In this document: positions 55,429-63,516 of the stretch, piece by piece
Numbering within the stretch: the stretch's first letter is position 1
Layout of the letters: the number at the start of each line of letters is the position of its first letter
Assembly (NCBI RefSeq): GCF_030067675.1
Contig: NZ_JASJEV010000003.1
Coordinates: 62,001-126,000, forward strand
DNA from: Chelatococcus albus
Lineage (GTDB): Bacteria > Pseudomonadota > Alphaproteobacteria > Rhizobiales > Beijerinckiaceae
Length of the DNA: 64,000 nucleotides
Reading direction: 5' to 3'
Position numbers and translations under genes: made by a program
The notes under the pieces: model-generated
The model's input: the letters and a program-made list of their open reading frames with translations, nothing else
Database searches by the model: none
Told to the model about the DNA's origin: nothing

Positions 55429-55429
55429 A
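55388..55429 (+). repeat. three 14-bp tandem repeats running into a start codon
   Basis: Consecutive units GGATCGCCGCGCCA, GGATCGCCGCACCA and GGATCGTCGCATCA occupy 55388-55401, 55402-55415 and 55416-55429. The last base is the A of the EamA ATG. Each boundary creates AGGA, so the array duplicates the ribosome-binding element; only the last copy is at proper spacing. Confidence 0.75.
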
Positions 55430-56379
55430 TGTCAGCCGCCACGGGCGAGAAGATCACGCCGACAACCGACACGCGCGAGCGCAGCAGCTTCTGGGTGGGC
55501 TGCACGCTGTCCGCGCTCGGCGCCGTCCTGTTCTCGACGAAGGGTATCATCATCAAGCTCGCCTACGCCGAAGACATCGACACGGAGACGCTGCTCGCGC
55601 TGCGCATGTTGCTCTCCGTGCCGATCTTCGCAGCGATCGGGCTTCTCGCCCTCAACCGGCGCCGGGCCGCGGCTGCGCCGCCCCCCGGCCGCCGGCTCCA
55701 TGCGCGCGCGATCGCGCTCGGCCTCCTCGGCTACTGGTGCTCGAGCTATCTCGACTTCCTCGGCCTTGCCTATGTCTCGGCCCAGTTCGAGCGCCTGATC
55801 CTCTTCACCTACCCCTTCTTCGTCGTGCTGTTCGGCATGCTCATCTTCCGCGAGCGCGTGCGGGCACGGGCGCTCGCCGCCTTCGCCGTGAGCTATGCCG
55901 GGCTCGCGCTCGCCTTCGTTGACAATCTCGCCCTCTCGGGCGACGGCGTCATCCTCGGTGCAGCGCTCGTGCTCACCTCGGCGGTGACCTATGCGCTCTA
56001 TCAGGTGCTCGCCAAGCCGACGATCGCCGTGATGGGACCGCCGCTCTTCACCTGCGTCACCATGCTCGCCGCGGCCGCCGGTGCCATCCTGCAGTTCCTG
56101 CTCACGCATCCCGTCGGCGCACTGGCCGTGTCGCCCAGGGCGCTCGGCCTCGGCGTCCTCATCGCGCTCGGTGCAACCGTCGTGCCGTCCTTCCTCCTCA
56201 ATGCGGCGCTCGGGCGCATCCCGGCCCAGGTCAATGCCACGATCGGCATGCTGAGCCCCGTCGTCACCATCGTGCTCGCCTTTCTCGTCCTCGGCGAGAG
56301 CATGAGCCTGCTTGGCGCGCTCGGCGCGGCGCTCGTCATCGGCGGGATCGCCGGCTTCGTCCTGGCCGAACGGCGCTGA
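55429..56379 (+). CDS. EamA/DMT family transporter
   Basis: A 316-residue ten-helix inner-membrane transporter of the drug/metabolite superfamily with two EamA repeats. The first starts FWVGCTLSALGAVLFSTKGI, the second around VILGAALVLTSAVTYALYQV. The ends of repeats carry glutamate-rich helices such as VFGMLIFRERV and VLAFLVLGESMS. Likely exporter of a small metabolite; substrate unknown. Start ATG 55429 lies at the end of a tandem repeat that supplies AGGA. Next gene is 52 nt on. Confidence 0.92.
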   Translation: MSAATGEKITPTTDTRERSSFWVGCTLSALGAVLFSTKGIIIKLAYAEDIDTETLLALRMLLSVPIFAAIGLLALNRRRAAAAPPPGRRLHARAIALGLLGYWCSSYLDFLGLAYVSAQFERLILFTYPFFVVLFGMLIFRERVRARALAAFAVSYAGLALAFVDNLALSGDGVILGAALVLTSAVTYALYQVLAKPTIAVMGPPLFTCVTMLAAAAGAILQFLLTHPVGALAVSPRALGLGVLIALGATVVPSFLLNAALGRIPAQVNATIGMLSPVVTIVLAFLVLGESMSLLGALGAALVIGGIAGFVLAERR

Positions 56380-56431
56380 CGGCAGACGGCGCGACTCGCG
56401 CCCCCAGCCCGTTGCCATTACAATCCCGGCC

Positions 56432-57298
56432 ATGTCCGAACCTGCTGTCGCCGATCCGCGAGCCTTCGAGGCGCTGCTCGATTTCTATGTCGAGGCCGGC
56501 GTCGATCTGGCCCTCGACGAGAGCCCGCACGACCGTTTCGCCGAGAGCGCGGCACTCGCGGCCTCCCGGCGGGAAGCCGCCGTTCAGGCGCGGGAGGCGG
56601 GCGAGGCGCCAGGGCCCGCGGACGCGCGCCAGACCCTGCCGGCGCCGGCCCGTCCGGCCTTTGCAGCCGCCGGCAATTCCGCCGACGAGGCCGCACTTGC
56701 CGCGCGCGCCCGCGCCCGCGAGGCCAAGACCCTCGACGAGCTGAAGGAAGCGCTTGCCGCATTCGAAGGCTGCGCCCTGAAGACGACAGCGAAGAACCTT
56801 GTCTTTGCCGATGGCAACCCCGAGGCGCGCCTCATGTTCGTCGGCGAAGCGCCGGGGCGGGAGGAGGATCTGCAGGGCCTGCCCTTCGTGGGGCGTTCCG
56901 GCCAGTTGCTCGATCGCATGCTCGCCGCCATCGGCCTGGACCGCAGCGCCGTCTACATCGCCAACATCGTCCCCTGGCGGCCGCCGGGCAACCGCACGCC
57001 GACCCCGCAGGAGGCGGCCGTATGCCGCCCCTTCATCGAACGGCAGATCGAGCTCTGCGACCCCGATGTCCTGGTCTGCCTCGGCGGCCCCTCGGCCCAG
57101 GCGCTGCTCGGCGTCAGGGACGGCATCCTGAAGGCCCGCGGCAAGTGGCTCACCTATGAGACCGGTCGCCGCACGATCCGCGCCATCGCGACGCTCCACC
57201 CGGCCTACCTGTTGCGCCAGCCGCTGCAGAAGCGCCTCGCTTGGCGCGATTTCCGCGCCATCAGGCGGGCCTTGAACGAGACCCCGCCGTCGGCCTGA
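56432..57298 (+). CDS. family 4 uracil-DNA glycosylase (Fe-S)
   Basis: A 288-residue UDG that removes uracil from DNA. A Pro/Ala-rich N-terminal region (about 1-90) precedes the catalytic domain with motif A GEAPGREEDLQGLPFVGRSG, WRPPGNRTPTPQE, and motif B HPAYLLRQP. Fe-S ligands: Cys in FEGCALK and a C-x17-C pair in AVCRPF...VLVCLGG with another Cys between. The first CxxC of classical family 4 enzymes is represented by one Cys only. ATG 56432 is the family start. 52 nt after the EamA gene; co-transcription possible. Confidence 0.92.
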   Translation: MSEPAVADPRAFEALLDFYVEAGVDLALDESPHDRFAESAALAASRREAAVQAREAGEAPGPADARQTLPAPARPAFAAAGNSADEAALAARARAREAKTLDELKEALAAFEGCALKTTAKNLVFADGNPEARLMFVGEAPGREEDLQGLPFVGRSGQLLDRMLAAIGLDRSAVYIANIVPWRPPGNRTPTPQEAAVCRPFIERQIELCDPDVLVCLGGPSAQALLGVRDGILKARGKWLTYETGRRTIRAIATLHPAYLLRQPLQKRLAWRDFRAIRRALNETPPSA

Positions 57299-57390
57299 CC
57301 AATCTGTCGCGCGGCGACACGCCGCCATGCCCGTCGTGGGAAGACCCGTTAGAGCTCTCCGACTATAGTATCGAGGTAGGGGCGACAGAC

Positions 57391-57405
57391 GGGACCGCGG
57401 GTCCC
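57391..57405 (+). promoter_or_regulatory. hairpin abutting the cydA ribosome-binding site
   Basis: GGGACC-GCG-GGTCCC is a 6-bp perfect dyad whose last base touches AAGGAGG (57406-57412) of cydA. It may influence translation start or serve as a protein site. Just upstream, TATAGT at about 57364-57369 could be a -10 element. Confidence 0.35.
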
Positions 57406-57417
57406 AAGGAGGCTGGC

Positions 57418-58815
57418 ATGGCGCTCGATGCAGCGTTCTTGGCGCGGACCCAATTCGCGTTCACCGTCACCTTCCACATCATCTTCCCGGCATTCACCAT
57501 CGGCCTCTCGGCCTTCATCGCCACACTCCTCGGGCGCGCCCTGTGGACGGGCGACGAGCGCTACCGCACACTCGCCCGTTTCTGGACGAAGATCTTCGCT
57601 GTGTCCTTCGCCATGGGCGTCGTGTCCGGCATCGTCCTGTCCTACCAGTTCGGCACCAACTGGAGCCGCTACTCGGTCGTCGTCGGCAACACGGTCGGCC
57701 CGCTCATCGGCTACGAGGTGCTCACCGCCTTCTTCCTCGAGGCGACCTTCCTCGGCGTCCTGCTCTTCGGCTGGAACCGCGTGCCCCCGGGGCTGCATTT
57801 CCTCTCTGCGGTCATGGTGGCGGTCGGCACGGCGGTCTCGGCCTTCTGGATCCTCTCCGCCAACAGCTGGATGCAGTATCCGACCGGCCACGAGATCCGT
57901 GACGGCATTGCCTATCCGGCGGACTGGATCGCCATCATCTTCAGCCCGACCTTTCCCTTCCGCCTCGCCCACATGGTCGTCGCCGCCTATCTCACGACGG
58001 CGATCGTCGTGCTCGCGGTCGGGGCGCGCTACCTGCTTGCCGGCCGCTTCGAGGAACACGGCCGCACCATGGTGAAGATGGGGCTCGGGCTCGCCCTCGT
58101 GCTGGCGCCCCTGCAGCTCCTCATCGGCGATCTGCACGGCCTCAACACGGCGAAGTACCAGCCGGCCAAGCTCGCGGCCATGGAGGGCCACTGGCCGGCG
58201 GGCGAGGTGGCGCCCTTGGTGCTCTTCGGCTGGCCGAACGAGAGGACCGAGACGAACGACTACGAACTCGCCATTCCGCGGCTCGGAAGCTTCATCATCA
58301 CGCACGACTGGAACGGCATCTATCCCGGGCTCAAGGCCTTCCCGCCGGAAGAGCGGCCGCCGGTTGCCCCCGTGTTCTTCGCCTTCCGCATCATGGTGGG
58401 CATCGGCTTCGCGCTCATCGCGCTCGCCCTCGTCGGCAGCATCCTGTGGTGGCGCGGCACACTTGCCGCCAGCCGCCCCTATCTCAGGGTCGCGGCCTTG
58501 TGCTGGCCGCTCGGCTTCGTCGCGCTCATCTCGGGCTGGTTCGTGACCGAGATCGGCCGCCAGCCCTGGCTTGCGACCGGCATCCTGCGCACGGCGGAGG
58601 CGCGCTCGCCGGTGGCGGCCGGGACGGTGGCGACGAGCCTCGTCCTCTTCATCCTCGTCTACGGCGTCGTGTTCACCATGGGCATCCGCTACATCAACAA
58701 GCTCATCCGCAAGGGTCCGGCGCCGATCGCGACGGCGGAAGCCGAGGGCGTCGCCAACCGCCCGCTGTCGGCGGCTGGCGAGGCGGTGCGCGGCGCCCTG
58801 CAGCCCGGCGAATGA
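57418..58815 (+). CDS. cydA: cytochrome bd-type quinol oxidase subunit I (CioA type)
   Basis: Catalytic subunit of a bd-type oxidase reducing O2 with quinol, inner membrane. The 465-residue protein has about nine helices. It starts ARTQFAFTVTFHIIFPAFTI (His heme b ligand region), includes GRALWTGDERY, FQFGTNWSRYS-type conserved loop, GDLHGLNTAKYQPAKLAAMEG, and lacks the long Q-loop insert, the mark of cyanide-insensitive CioA. AAGGAGG precedes ATG 57418; the stop is 13 nt before cydB. High oxygen affinity and proton-pump-free respiration are expected. Confidence 0.96.
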   Translation: MALDAAFLARTQFAFTVTFHIIFPAFTIGLSAFIATLLGRALWTGDERYRTLARFWTKIFAVSFAMGVVSGIVLSYQFGTNWSRYSVVVGNTVGPLIGYEVLTAFFLEATFLGVLLFGWNRVPPGLHFLSAVMVAVGTAVSAFWILSANSWMQYPTGHEIRDGIAYPADWIAIIFSPTFPFRLAHMVVAAYLTTAIVVLAVGARYLLAGRFEEHGRTMVKMGLGLALVLAPLQLLIGDLHGLNTAKYQPAKLAAMEGHWPAGEVAPLVLFGWPNERTETNDYELAIPRLGSFIITHDWNGIYPGLKAFPPEERPPVAPVFFAFRIMVGIGFALIALALVGSILWWRGTLAASRPYLRVAALCWPLGFVALISGWFVTEIGRQPWLATGILRTAEARSPVAAGTVATSLVLFILVYGVVFTMGIRYINKLIRKGPAPIATAEAEGVANRPLSAAGEAVRGALQPGE

Positions 58816-58828
58816 GGGAGCGACGGTC

Positions 58829-59833
58829 ATGGAATCATATCTGCCTGTCATGTGGGCGGTGCTGATCGCCGCCGCCGTCGGCCTCTACGTCCTGCTCGAC
58901 GGCTTCGACCTTGGCATCGGCATCCTCTTCCCGACCACCAGGGACGAGAGCGAGCGCGACCAGATGATGAACACGGTTGCCCCCTTCTGGGACGGCAACG
59001 AGACATGGCTCGTCCTCGGTGGCGGCGGCCTGTGGGTCGCCTTCCCGCAAGCCTACGCAGTCATCATGCCGGCGCTCTACCTGCCGGTGATCGTCATGCT
59101 GCTCGCGCTCATCTTCCGGGGCGTGTCGTTCGAGTTCCGCTGGGTGGCCAAGCCGAACCACCGCATGTGGGACATCGCCTTCGCCGGCGGCTCGATCGTG
59201 GCCGCCTTCGCGCAGGGCGTCATCCTGGGCGGGCTCCTGCAGGGCATCCGGGTGGAGAACGGCGCCTTCGCCGGCGGCTCGTTCGACTGGCTCGCACCCT
59301 TTCCGCTGCTGTGCGGCGTGGGGGTCGTGGCGGGCTACGGCCTTCTCGGCGCCACCTGGCTCGTGATGAAGACCGAGGGGCCGGTGGCGGAGCACGCCCG
59401 CAGCCTCGCCAAACCCTTCATGATTGCAGTCGCCCTGTGCGCGGCCGCCGTAAGCCTGTGGACGCCGCTTTCCTTCGAGCGCATCGCCGCCCGCTGGTTC
59501 ACGACGCCCAACATCTACTATCTCTGGCTGCTGCCGGCCGCCACCGCGCTCATCGGCCTCCGCGTCTGGCGCGGCATCGGGCGAGGTGCGCACTACCTGC
59601 CCTTCTTCGGCACGATCGGCATCTTCGCCCTCTGCTACGCGGGCCTGGCCATCTCCAACTTCCCCTATCTCGTGCCGCCCACGCTCACGATCTGGGACAC
59701 GGCGGCGGTGCCCGCCTCGCAGATCTTCACGCTCTTCGGCACGCTGTTCATGCTGCCGGTCATCCTCGTCTACACGGTATTCGTGTACTGGACGTTCCGC
59801 GGCAAGCTGAGAGAGGGCGAAGGCTACCACTGA
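58829..59833 (+). CDS. cydB: cytochrome bd-type quinol oxidase subunit II (CioB type)
   Basis: Subunit II of the same oxidase. The 334-residue protein has about eight transmembrane helices and the family blocks MWAVLIAAAVGLYVLLDGFD, GNETWLVLGGGGLWVAFPQAY, RGVSFEFRW and the SNFPYLVPP loop. A GAGGGAG precedes ATG 58829. No CydX- or DUF2474-like small subunit can be seen in the 114 nt to the next gene. Confidence 0.96.
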   Translation: MESYLPVMWAVLIAAAVGLYVLLDGFDLGIGILFPTTRDESERDQMMNTVAPFWDGNETWLVLGGGGLWVAFPQAYAVIMPALYLPVIVMLLALIFRGVSFEFRWVAKPNHRMWDIAFAGGSIVAAFAQGVILGGLLQGIRVENGAFAGGSFDWLAPFPLLCGVGVVAGYGLLGATWLVMKTEGPVAEHARSLAKPFMIAVALCAAAVSLWTPLSFERIAARWFTTPNIYYLWLLPAATALIGLRVWRGIGRGAHYLPFFGTIGIFALCYAGLAISNFPYLVPPTLTIWDTAAVPASQIFTLFGTLFMLPVILVYTVFVYWTFRGKLREGEGYH

Positions 59834-59947
59834 GGTCCCACGCCACCCGGCCGGCCGGCAGCGTGCGGCAGGCGTCGCCCCCTCCGGTGCCGGGTAGCGG
59901 GCGCGATGCTATAGTCCGGGCCGACACGGGGATGCCGAGGACGATCG

Positions 59948-60847
59948 ATGCGCTGGGACGACTTCCGCCGTTCGGACAATGTCGAGGACCGGCGGGGCGA
60001 CGGCCCGGGTGGCGGCTTCGGCATTCCAATGGGCGGCCGCGGCGGGCTCGGCCTCGGAACGATCGTCGTTCTCGGTCTCCTCGGCTGGGCACTCGGGATC
60101 GATCCACGCATCCTCATCGGCGGCGCCGAGATGCTCTCGGGCGGCGGCCAGCAGACGCAGCAGATGCCGCAGCGCCCGGGCCGCGCCGGCGCGCCGCAGG
60201 ACCAGATGGGCCAGTTCGCGGCCGCCATCCTCGGCAATACGGAAGATGTGTGGAAGGTGGTGCTGCCGCAGCAGCTGCGCATCGCCTACGCGCCGCCGCG
60301 CATGGTGCTCTTCTCGGGCGCGACCCGCTCGGGCTGCGGCGCGGCGCAGGCGGCCATGGGGCCCTTCTATTGTCCGCGCGACCAGGCAGTCTACATCGAC
60401 CTCACCTTCTTCCAGGAGATGCAGCGCCGCTTCCGCGCCGGCGGCGATTTCGCCTATGCCTACGTCATCGCGCATGAGGTGGGCCACCACGTGGAGAACG
60501 TGATCGGCATCCTGCCCAGGGTGCAGCAGGCGCAGCGCCAGGCCTCGCAGGTGGGAGCGAACCAGCTCTCCGTCCGCGTCGAGCTGATGGCCGACTGTCT
60601 CGCCGGCGTCTGGGCCAATCACAGCAACGAGCGCTGGAAGTCGCTCGAGCCCGGCGACGTCGAGGAGGCTATGAATGCGGCGAGTGCCATCGGCGACGAT
60701 CGCCTGCAGAAGCAGGCACAGGGCTACGCCATACCCGACACCTTCACGCACGGCTCCTCGGAGCAGCGCGTGCGCTGGTTCATGACAGGGCTCAAGAGCG
60801 GGCGGGTGCAGTCCTGCGACACGCTCGGCGGCGGCGGCCGCATCTAG
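59948..60847 (+). CDS. ypfJ: neutral zinc metallopeptidase YpfJ-like
   Basis: A 299-residue predicted zinc metalloprotease. The N-terminal part is Gly/Arg-rich (residues 1-35), then one transmembrane helix (LGTIVVLGLLGWALGI), then a periplasmic-facing or cytoplasmic catalytic domain. It has VLFSGATRSGCGAAQAAMGPFYCP with two Cys, DLTFFQEMQRRF, and the zinc motif HEVGHH (HExxH type) followed by ELMADCLAGVWAN with the third ligand. Function of the family is unknown. Two hairpins follow its stop. Confidence 0.93.
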   Translation: MRWDDFRRSDNVEDRRGDGPGGGFGIPMGGRGGLGLGTIVVLGLLGWALGIDPRILIGGAEMLSGGGQQTQQMPQRPGRAGAPQDQMGQFAAAILGNTEDVWKVVLPQQLRIAYAPPRMVLFSGATRSGCGAAQAAMGPFYCPRDQAVYIDLTFFQEMQRRFRAGGDFAYAYVIAHEVGHHVENVIGILPRVQQAQRQASQVGANQLSVRVELMADCLAGVWANHSNERWKSLEPGDVEEAMNAASAIGDDRLQKQAQGYAIPDTFTHGSSEQRVRWFMTGLKSGRVQSCDTLGGGGRI

Positions 60848-60865
60848 GCCTGCTCTCCCTGGACC

Positions 60866-60914
60866 GGAGCGGCGACCGCTCCACATCCTCCGGCAGACCG
60901 GACGTCGCCGGTCT
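60866..60914 (+). terminator. two tandem hairpins between ypfJ and moaB
   Basis: GGAGCGG-CGA-CCGCTCC (60866-60882) and AGACCGG-ACGTCG-CCGGTCT (60895-60914) are both perfect 7-bp stems separated by 12 nt. They sit between the ypfJ stop and moaB start. They could terminate ypfJ transcription or protect message ends; no U-tract. Confidence 0.4.
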
Positions 60915-60941
60915 CGCCTTCAACGACGACGAGAAGCACTG

Positions 60942-61496
60942 ATGTCACGCATCGACGAGACGCGTTCCTTCATCCCCCTCTCCATCGCCGTCCTGACCGT
61001 GTCGGACACGCGCAGCCTCGCCAACGACAGATCCGGCGACACGCTGGTCGAGCGGCTGACCGGCGCCGGCCACAAGCTCGCCGACCGTGCCCTTGTGCCC
61101 GACGACGTCGAAGCGATCCGCTCGCAGGTGCGGACGTGGATCGCCGATCCCGCCGTCGACGTGATCATCACCACGGGTGGCACGGGCTTCACCGGCCGCG
61201 ACGTCACGCCCGAGGCGCTGGCCCCCCTGTTCGAGAAGAGGATGGACGGGTTCTCCGCGATCTTTCACCAGATTTCCTTCGCAAAGATCGGTTCCTCCAC
61301 CATCCAGTCGCGCGCCACGGCGGGCGTCGCGGGGGCGACCTATATCTTCGCGCTGCCCGGCTCACCCGGCGCCTGCCGCGACGCCTGGGACGGCATCCTT
61401 GCCGCCCAGCTCGACTATCGCCACCGCCCCTGCAACTTCGTCGAGATCATGCCGCGCCTCGACGAGCATCTGAAGCGCGGCAAGGCCCGCGCCTGA
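60942..61496 (+). CDS. moaB: molybdenum cofactor biosynthesis protein B
   Basis: A 184-residue MoaB/Mog fold protein that adenylates molybdopterin in Mo-cofactor synthesis. The MPT-binding motif TTGGTGFTGRDVTPEALAPL is clear, along with SVSDTRSLANDRSGDTL-like N-terminus (VLTVSDTRS) and ALPGSPGACRDAWDGI. Length is typical of alphaproteobacterial MoaB. ATG 60942. The sulfite-oxidase-fold protein at 15.2 kb does not require Mo by its sequence, so no direct link is claimed. Confidence 0.94.
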   Translation: MSRIDETRSFIPLSIAVLTVSDTRSLANDRSGDTLVERLTGAGHKLADRALVPDDVEAIRSQVRTWIADPAVDVIITTGGTGFTGRDVTPEALAPLFEKRMDGFSAIFHQISFAKIGSSTIQSRATAGVAGATYIFALPGSPGACRDAWDGILAAQLDYRHRPCNFVEIMPRLDEHLKRGKARA

Positions 61497-61515
61497 GCTC
61501 GCCGGAGGCCGGTCG

Positions 61516-62031
61516 TCAGCCCTGGGGGGCAATCCGGCGAATGCGGGTGGCGAGCCGCTCGACACGGACTCCCGCTGCCCCGCCGCGCAGAGCCGCCTTG
61601 GGGCACAGCATCCCGGCGCGTGGGCGCAGGCGGTCGCGCCGCAATCCGGCGGCGAGGCGCGCGAGCCATCCCTCCCCCTCGCAGGCGAAGACGGCAGCCT
61701 GCGGCAAGCGTGCAGCCGATGGTCCCGCCCTCAGGAGAAAGCGCTCCGCCTCCGCCACCCAGGCAGCATCGGGTATGTCGCCGCTCCTCAGCAGGAACAG
61801 CCACGGCCCCTTGACGGCCTCGCCGCCCAGCCGCCAGGGATCCGCGCCCGCGACACAGGCGGCGTAGGAGGTACCGGCCGCCTCCGACACCTGTCGCACC
61901 TCCTGGCCGTGAGAGCAGTCGACGACGACCGCGTCGCGCAGCACCCCTTCCGCCACGGCCGGCACCAGCGCCGCGAGCGTCGCGCCGAGCGCTTCGATGT
62001 CGTCGTCCGCAAGAACCACTGCCGAGATCAT
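61516..62031 (-). CDS. small glycosyltransferase family 2-like protein
   Basis: A 171-residue protein with a GT-A-like first half: ISAVVLADDDIEALGATLAA matches the opening strand and helix of family 2 glycosyltransferases, and VVDCSHGQEVRQVSEAAG the second. It is shorter than active enzymes (about 220-300) and no DxD donor-binding motif is visible, so activity is doubtful. The C-terminus is Arg-rich. It is convergent with moaB. Weak similarity recalled to Hyphomicrobiales glycosyltransferases. Confidence 0.7.
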   Translation of the reverse strand: MISAVVLADDDIEALGATLAALVPAVAEGVLRDAVVVDCSHGQEVRQVSEAAGTSYAACVAGADPWRLGGEAVKGPWLFLLRSGDIPDAAWVAEAERFLLRAGPSAARLPQAAVFACEGEGWLARLAAGLRRDRLRPRAGMLCPKAALRGGAAGVRVERLATRIRRIAPQG

Positions 62032-62113
62032 GCCGCGACACTAGATCGGGACGCGGCAGAACGGAAACCGCCTGCCCAGCCCCCTCCCCGGACTGCTCAG
62101 CGCGTGGTCGACC

Positions 62114-62141
62114 TTGCATGTTCCTGTTTTGTTCTTATCAT
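62114..62141 (+). promoter_or_regulatory. promoter with an embedded LexA (SOS) box
   Basis: GTTC-CTGTTTT-GTTC (62120-62134) matches the alphaproteobacterial LexA consensus GTTC-N7-GTTC exactly. It fills the 16-nt spacer between a TTGCAT -35 (62114-62119) and a TATCAT -10 (62136-62141). LexA bound here would occlude RNA polymerase. The only downstream gene is the radical SAM gene starting at 62180. Confidence 0.8.
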
Positions 62142-62179
62142 GGAGGCGACTCGCATTCCCGACCATGGAGATGGCCGCC

Positions 62180-63364
62180 ATGGCCACCAAGCTCGCTCTT
62201 CGTCCCTCCGCCCAGCCCTCCGGCGCAAGGGCACGCCGCGAGCCGGCAGCGGCCCCGCGTGTCGCTCCAGAGGATCCGCTCGCCTTCGTCGGGCACCAGA
62301 TCGATCCCGAGCGTCGGCGCGGACGCGGCGCGGTCTCAAACCCCGCGCCGCGTTACGAGCCGACGCGGCGCGAGGCCGAGGACGACGGCTGGGGCAGCCT
62401 GGAAGAGGAGCCCCCCTTCAAGACCGAGGTGACGATCGAGAAGCCGCGCACCGTCATCACCCGCAACGATTCGCCCGACATTTCCTTCGATCGCTCGCTC
62501 AATCCCTATCGGGGCTGCGAGCACGGCTGCGTCTATTGCTTCGCCCGGCCGACGCACGCCTACATGGGGCTTTCGCCCGGGCTCGACTTCGAATCGAAGC
62601 TCTTCGCCAAACCCGACGCTGCAGCACTGCTGGAGAAGGAACTGAGCGCCCCCGGCTACGTGCCGCGCACGCTCGCCATCGGCACCAACACGGACCCCTA
62701 CCAGCCCATCGAGCGCAAGTTCCGCATCATGCGCGGCGTCCTCGAGGTGCTGGCGCGCTTCGATCACCCGGTCGGCATCGTGACGAAGTCGGCCCTCGTG
62801 GAACGCGACATCGACATTCTGGCGCCGATGGCGGCCAAGGGCCTCGCCAAGGTGGCGATCTCGGTCACCACCCTCGATGCCAAGCTCGCCCGCACCATGG
62901 AGCCGCGCGCCGCCACGCCGGCAAAGCGGCTCCAGACGATCCGCGCCCTCGCCGGGGCTGGGATCCCCGTGACGGTGCTCGTCGCTCCGATCATTCCTGC
63001 CATCAACGACGCGGAGATCGAGGAGATCCTGGCGGCGACCCACGCCGCCGGCGCGCGCGAGGCCGGATACGTCCTCCTGCGCCTGCCCCTCGAGGTGCGT
63101 GACCTCGTGCGCGACTGGCTCGTGACCCACTATCCCGACAAGGTGCGTCACGTGCTGTCCCTCGTGCGCTCGACACGCGGCGGCAAGGACTATGATTCGA
63201 GCTGGGGCCAGCGCATGGTGGGCTCCGGCCCCTACGCCTGGATGATCGGTCGGCGCTTCGAGATGGCGGCCGAACGCATCGGCTTCGACAAGAAGCGCAC
63301 GCGCCTGCGCACCGACCTCTTCAGGAGGCCGACGCGCCCGGGCGAGCAGTTGAGCCTCTTCTGA
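62180..63364 (+). CDS. PA0069-type radical SAM protein, SplB-related
   Basis: A 394-residue radical SAM protein. CEHGCVYC at residues 113-120 gives the CX3CX2C [4Fe-4S] motif. The rest resembles PA0069/Rv2578c-like members related to spore photoproduct lyase (NPYRGCEHGC, IGTNTDPYQPIERKFRIMRG, VGIVTKSALVERD). A basic N-terminus of about 90 residues is unconserved. Starts at ATG 62180 with GGAG 9 nt upstream; ATGs at 62165 and 62171 are alternatives. A LexA box sits in its promoter, so DNA-damage induction is predicted, consistent with but not proving a repair role. Confidence 0.9.
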   Translation: MATKLALRPSAQPSGARARREPAAAPRVAPEDPLAFVGHQIDPERRRGRGAVSNPAPRYEPTRREAEDDGWGSLEEEPPFKTEVTIEKPRTVITRNDSPDISFDRSLNPYRGCEHGCVYCFARPTHAYMGLSPGLDFESKLFAKPDAAALLEKELSAPGYVPRTLAIGTNTDPYQPIERKFRIMRGVLEVLARFDHPVGIVTKSALVERDIDILAPMAAKGLAKVAISVTTLDAKLARTMEPRAATPAKRLQTIRALAGAGIPVTVLVAPIIPAINDAEIEEILAATHAAGAREAGYVLLRLPLEVRDLVRDWLVTHYPDKVRHVLSLVRSTRGGKDYDSSWGQRMVGSGPYAWMIGRRFEMAAERIGFDKKRTRLRTDLFRRPTRPGEQLSLF

Positions 63365-63397
63365 CCTGATTCCGCGAGCCGCGAAGGAACAAGAGCG

Positions 63398-63514
63398 ATG
63401 GATCTTCACCCAGAACACCGCAACGGTCCCCTGCCCGAGACGGGCACCGGGAGCTTCCTTGCATCGTTCCGGGCGCCCCCGCCGGGCACCGGCGCTCAAG
63501 TCCAGGGAGACTGA
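63398..63514 (+). CDS. possible 38-residue leader ORF
   Basis: A short frame beginning ATG 63398 with AAGGA upstream (63385-63389) encodes a Pro/Gly-rich 38-residue peptide (MDLHPEHRNGPLPETGTGSF at the start) and stops 2 nt before the VOC protein's ATG. It could be a translationally coupled leader or simply chance. No homologue recognised. Confidence 0.25.
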   Translation: MDLHPEHRNGPLPETGTGSFLASFRAPPPGTGAQVQGD

Positions 63515-63516
63515 AC

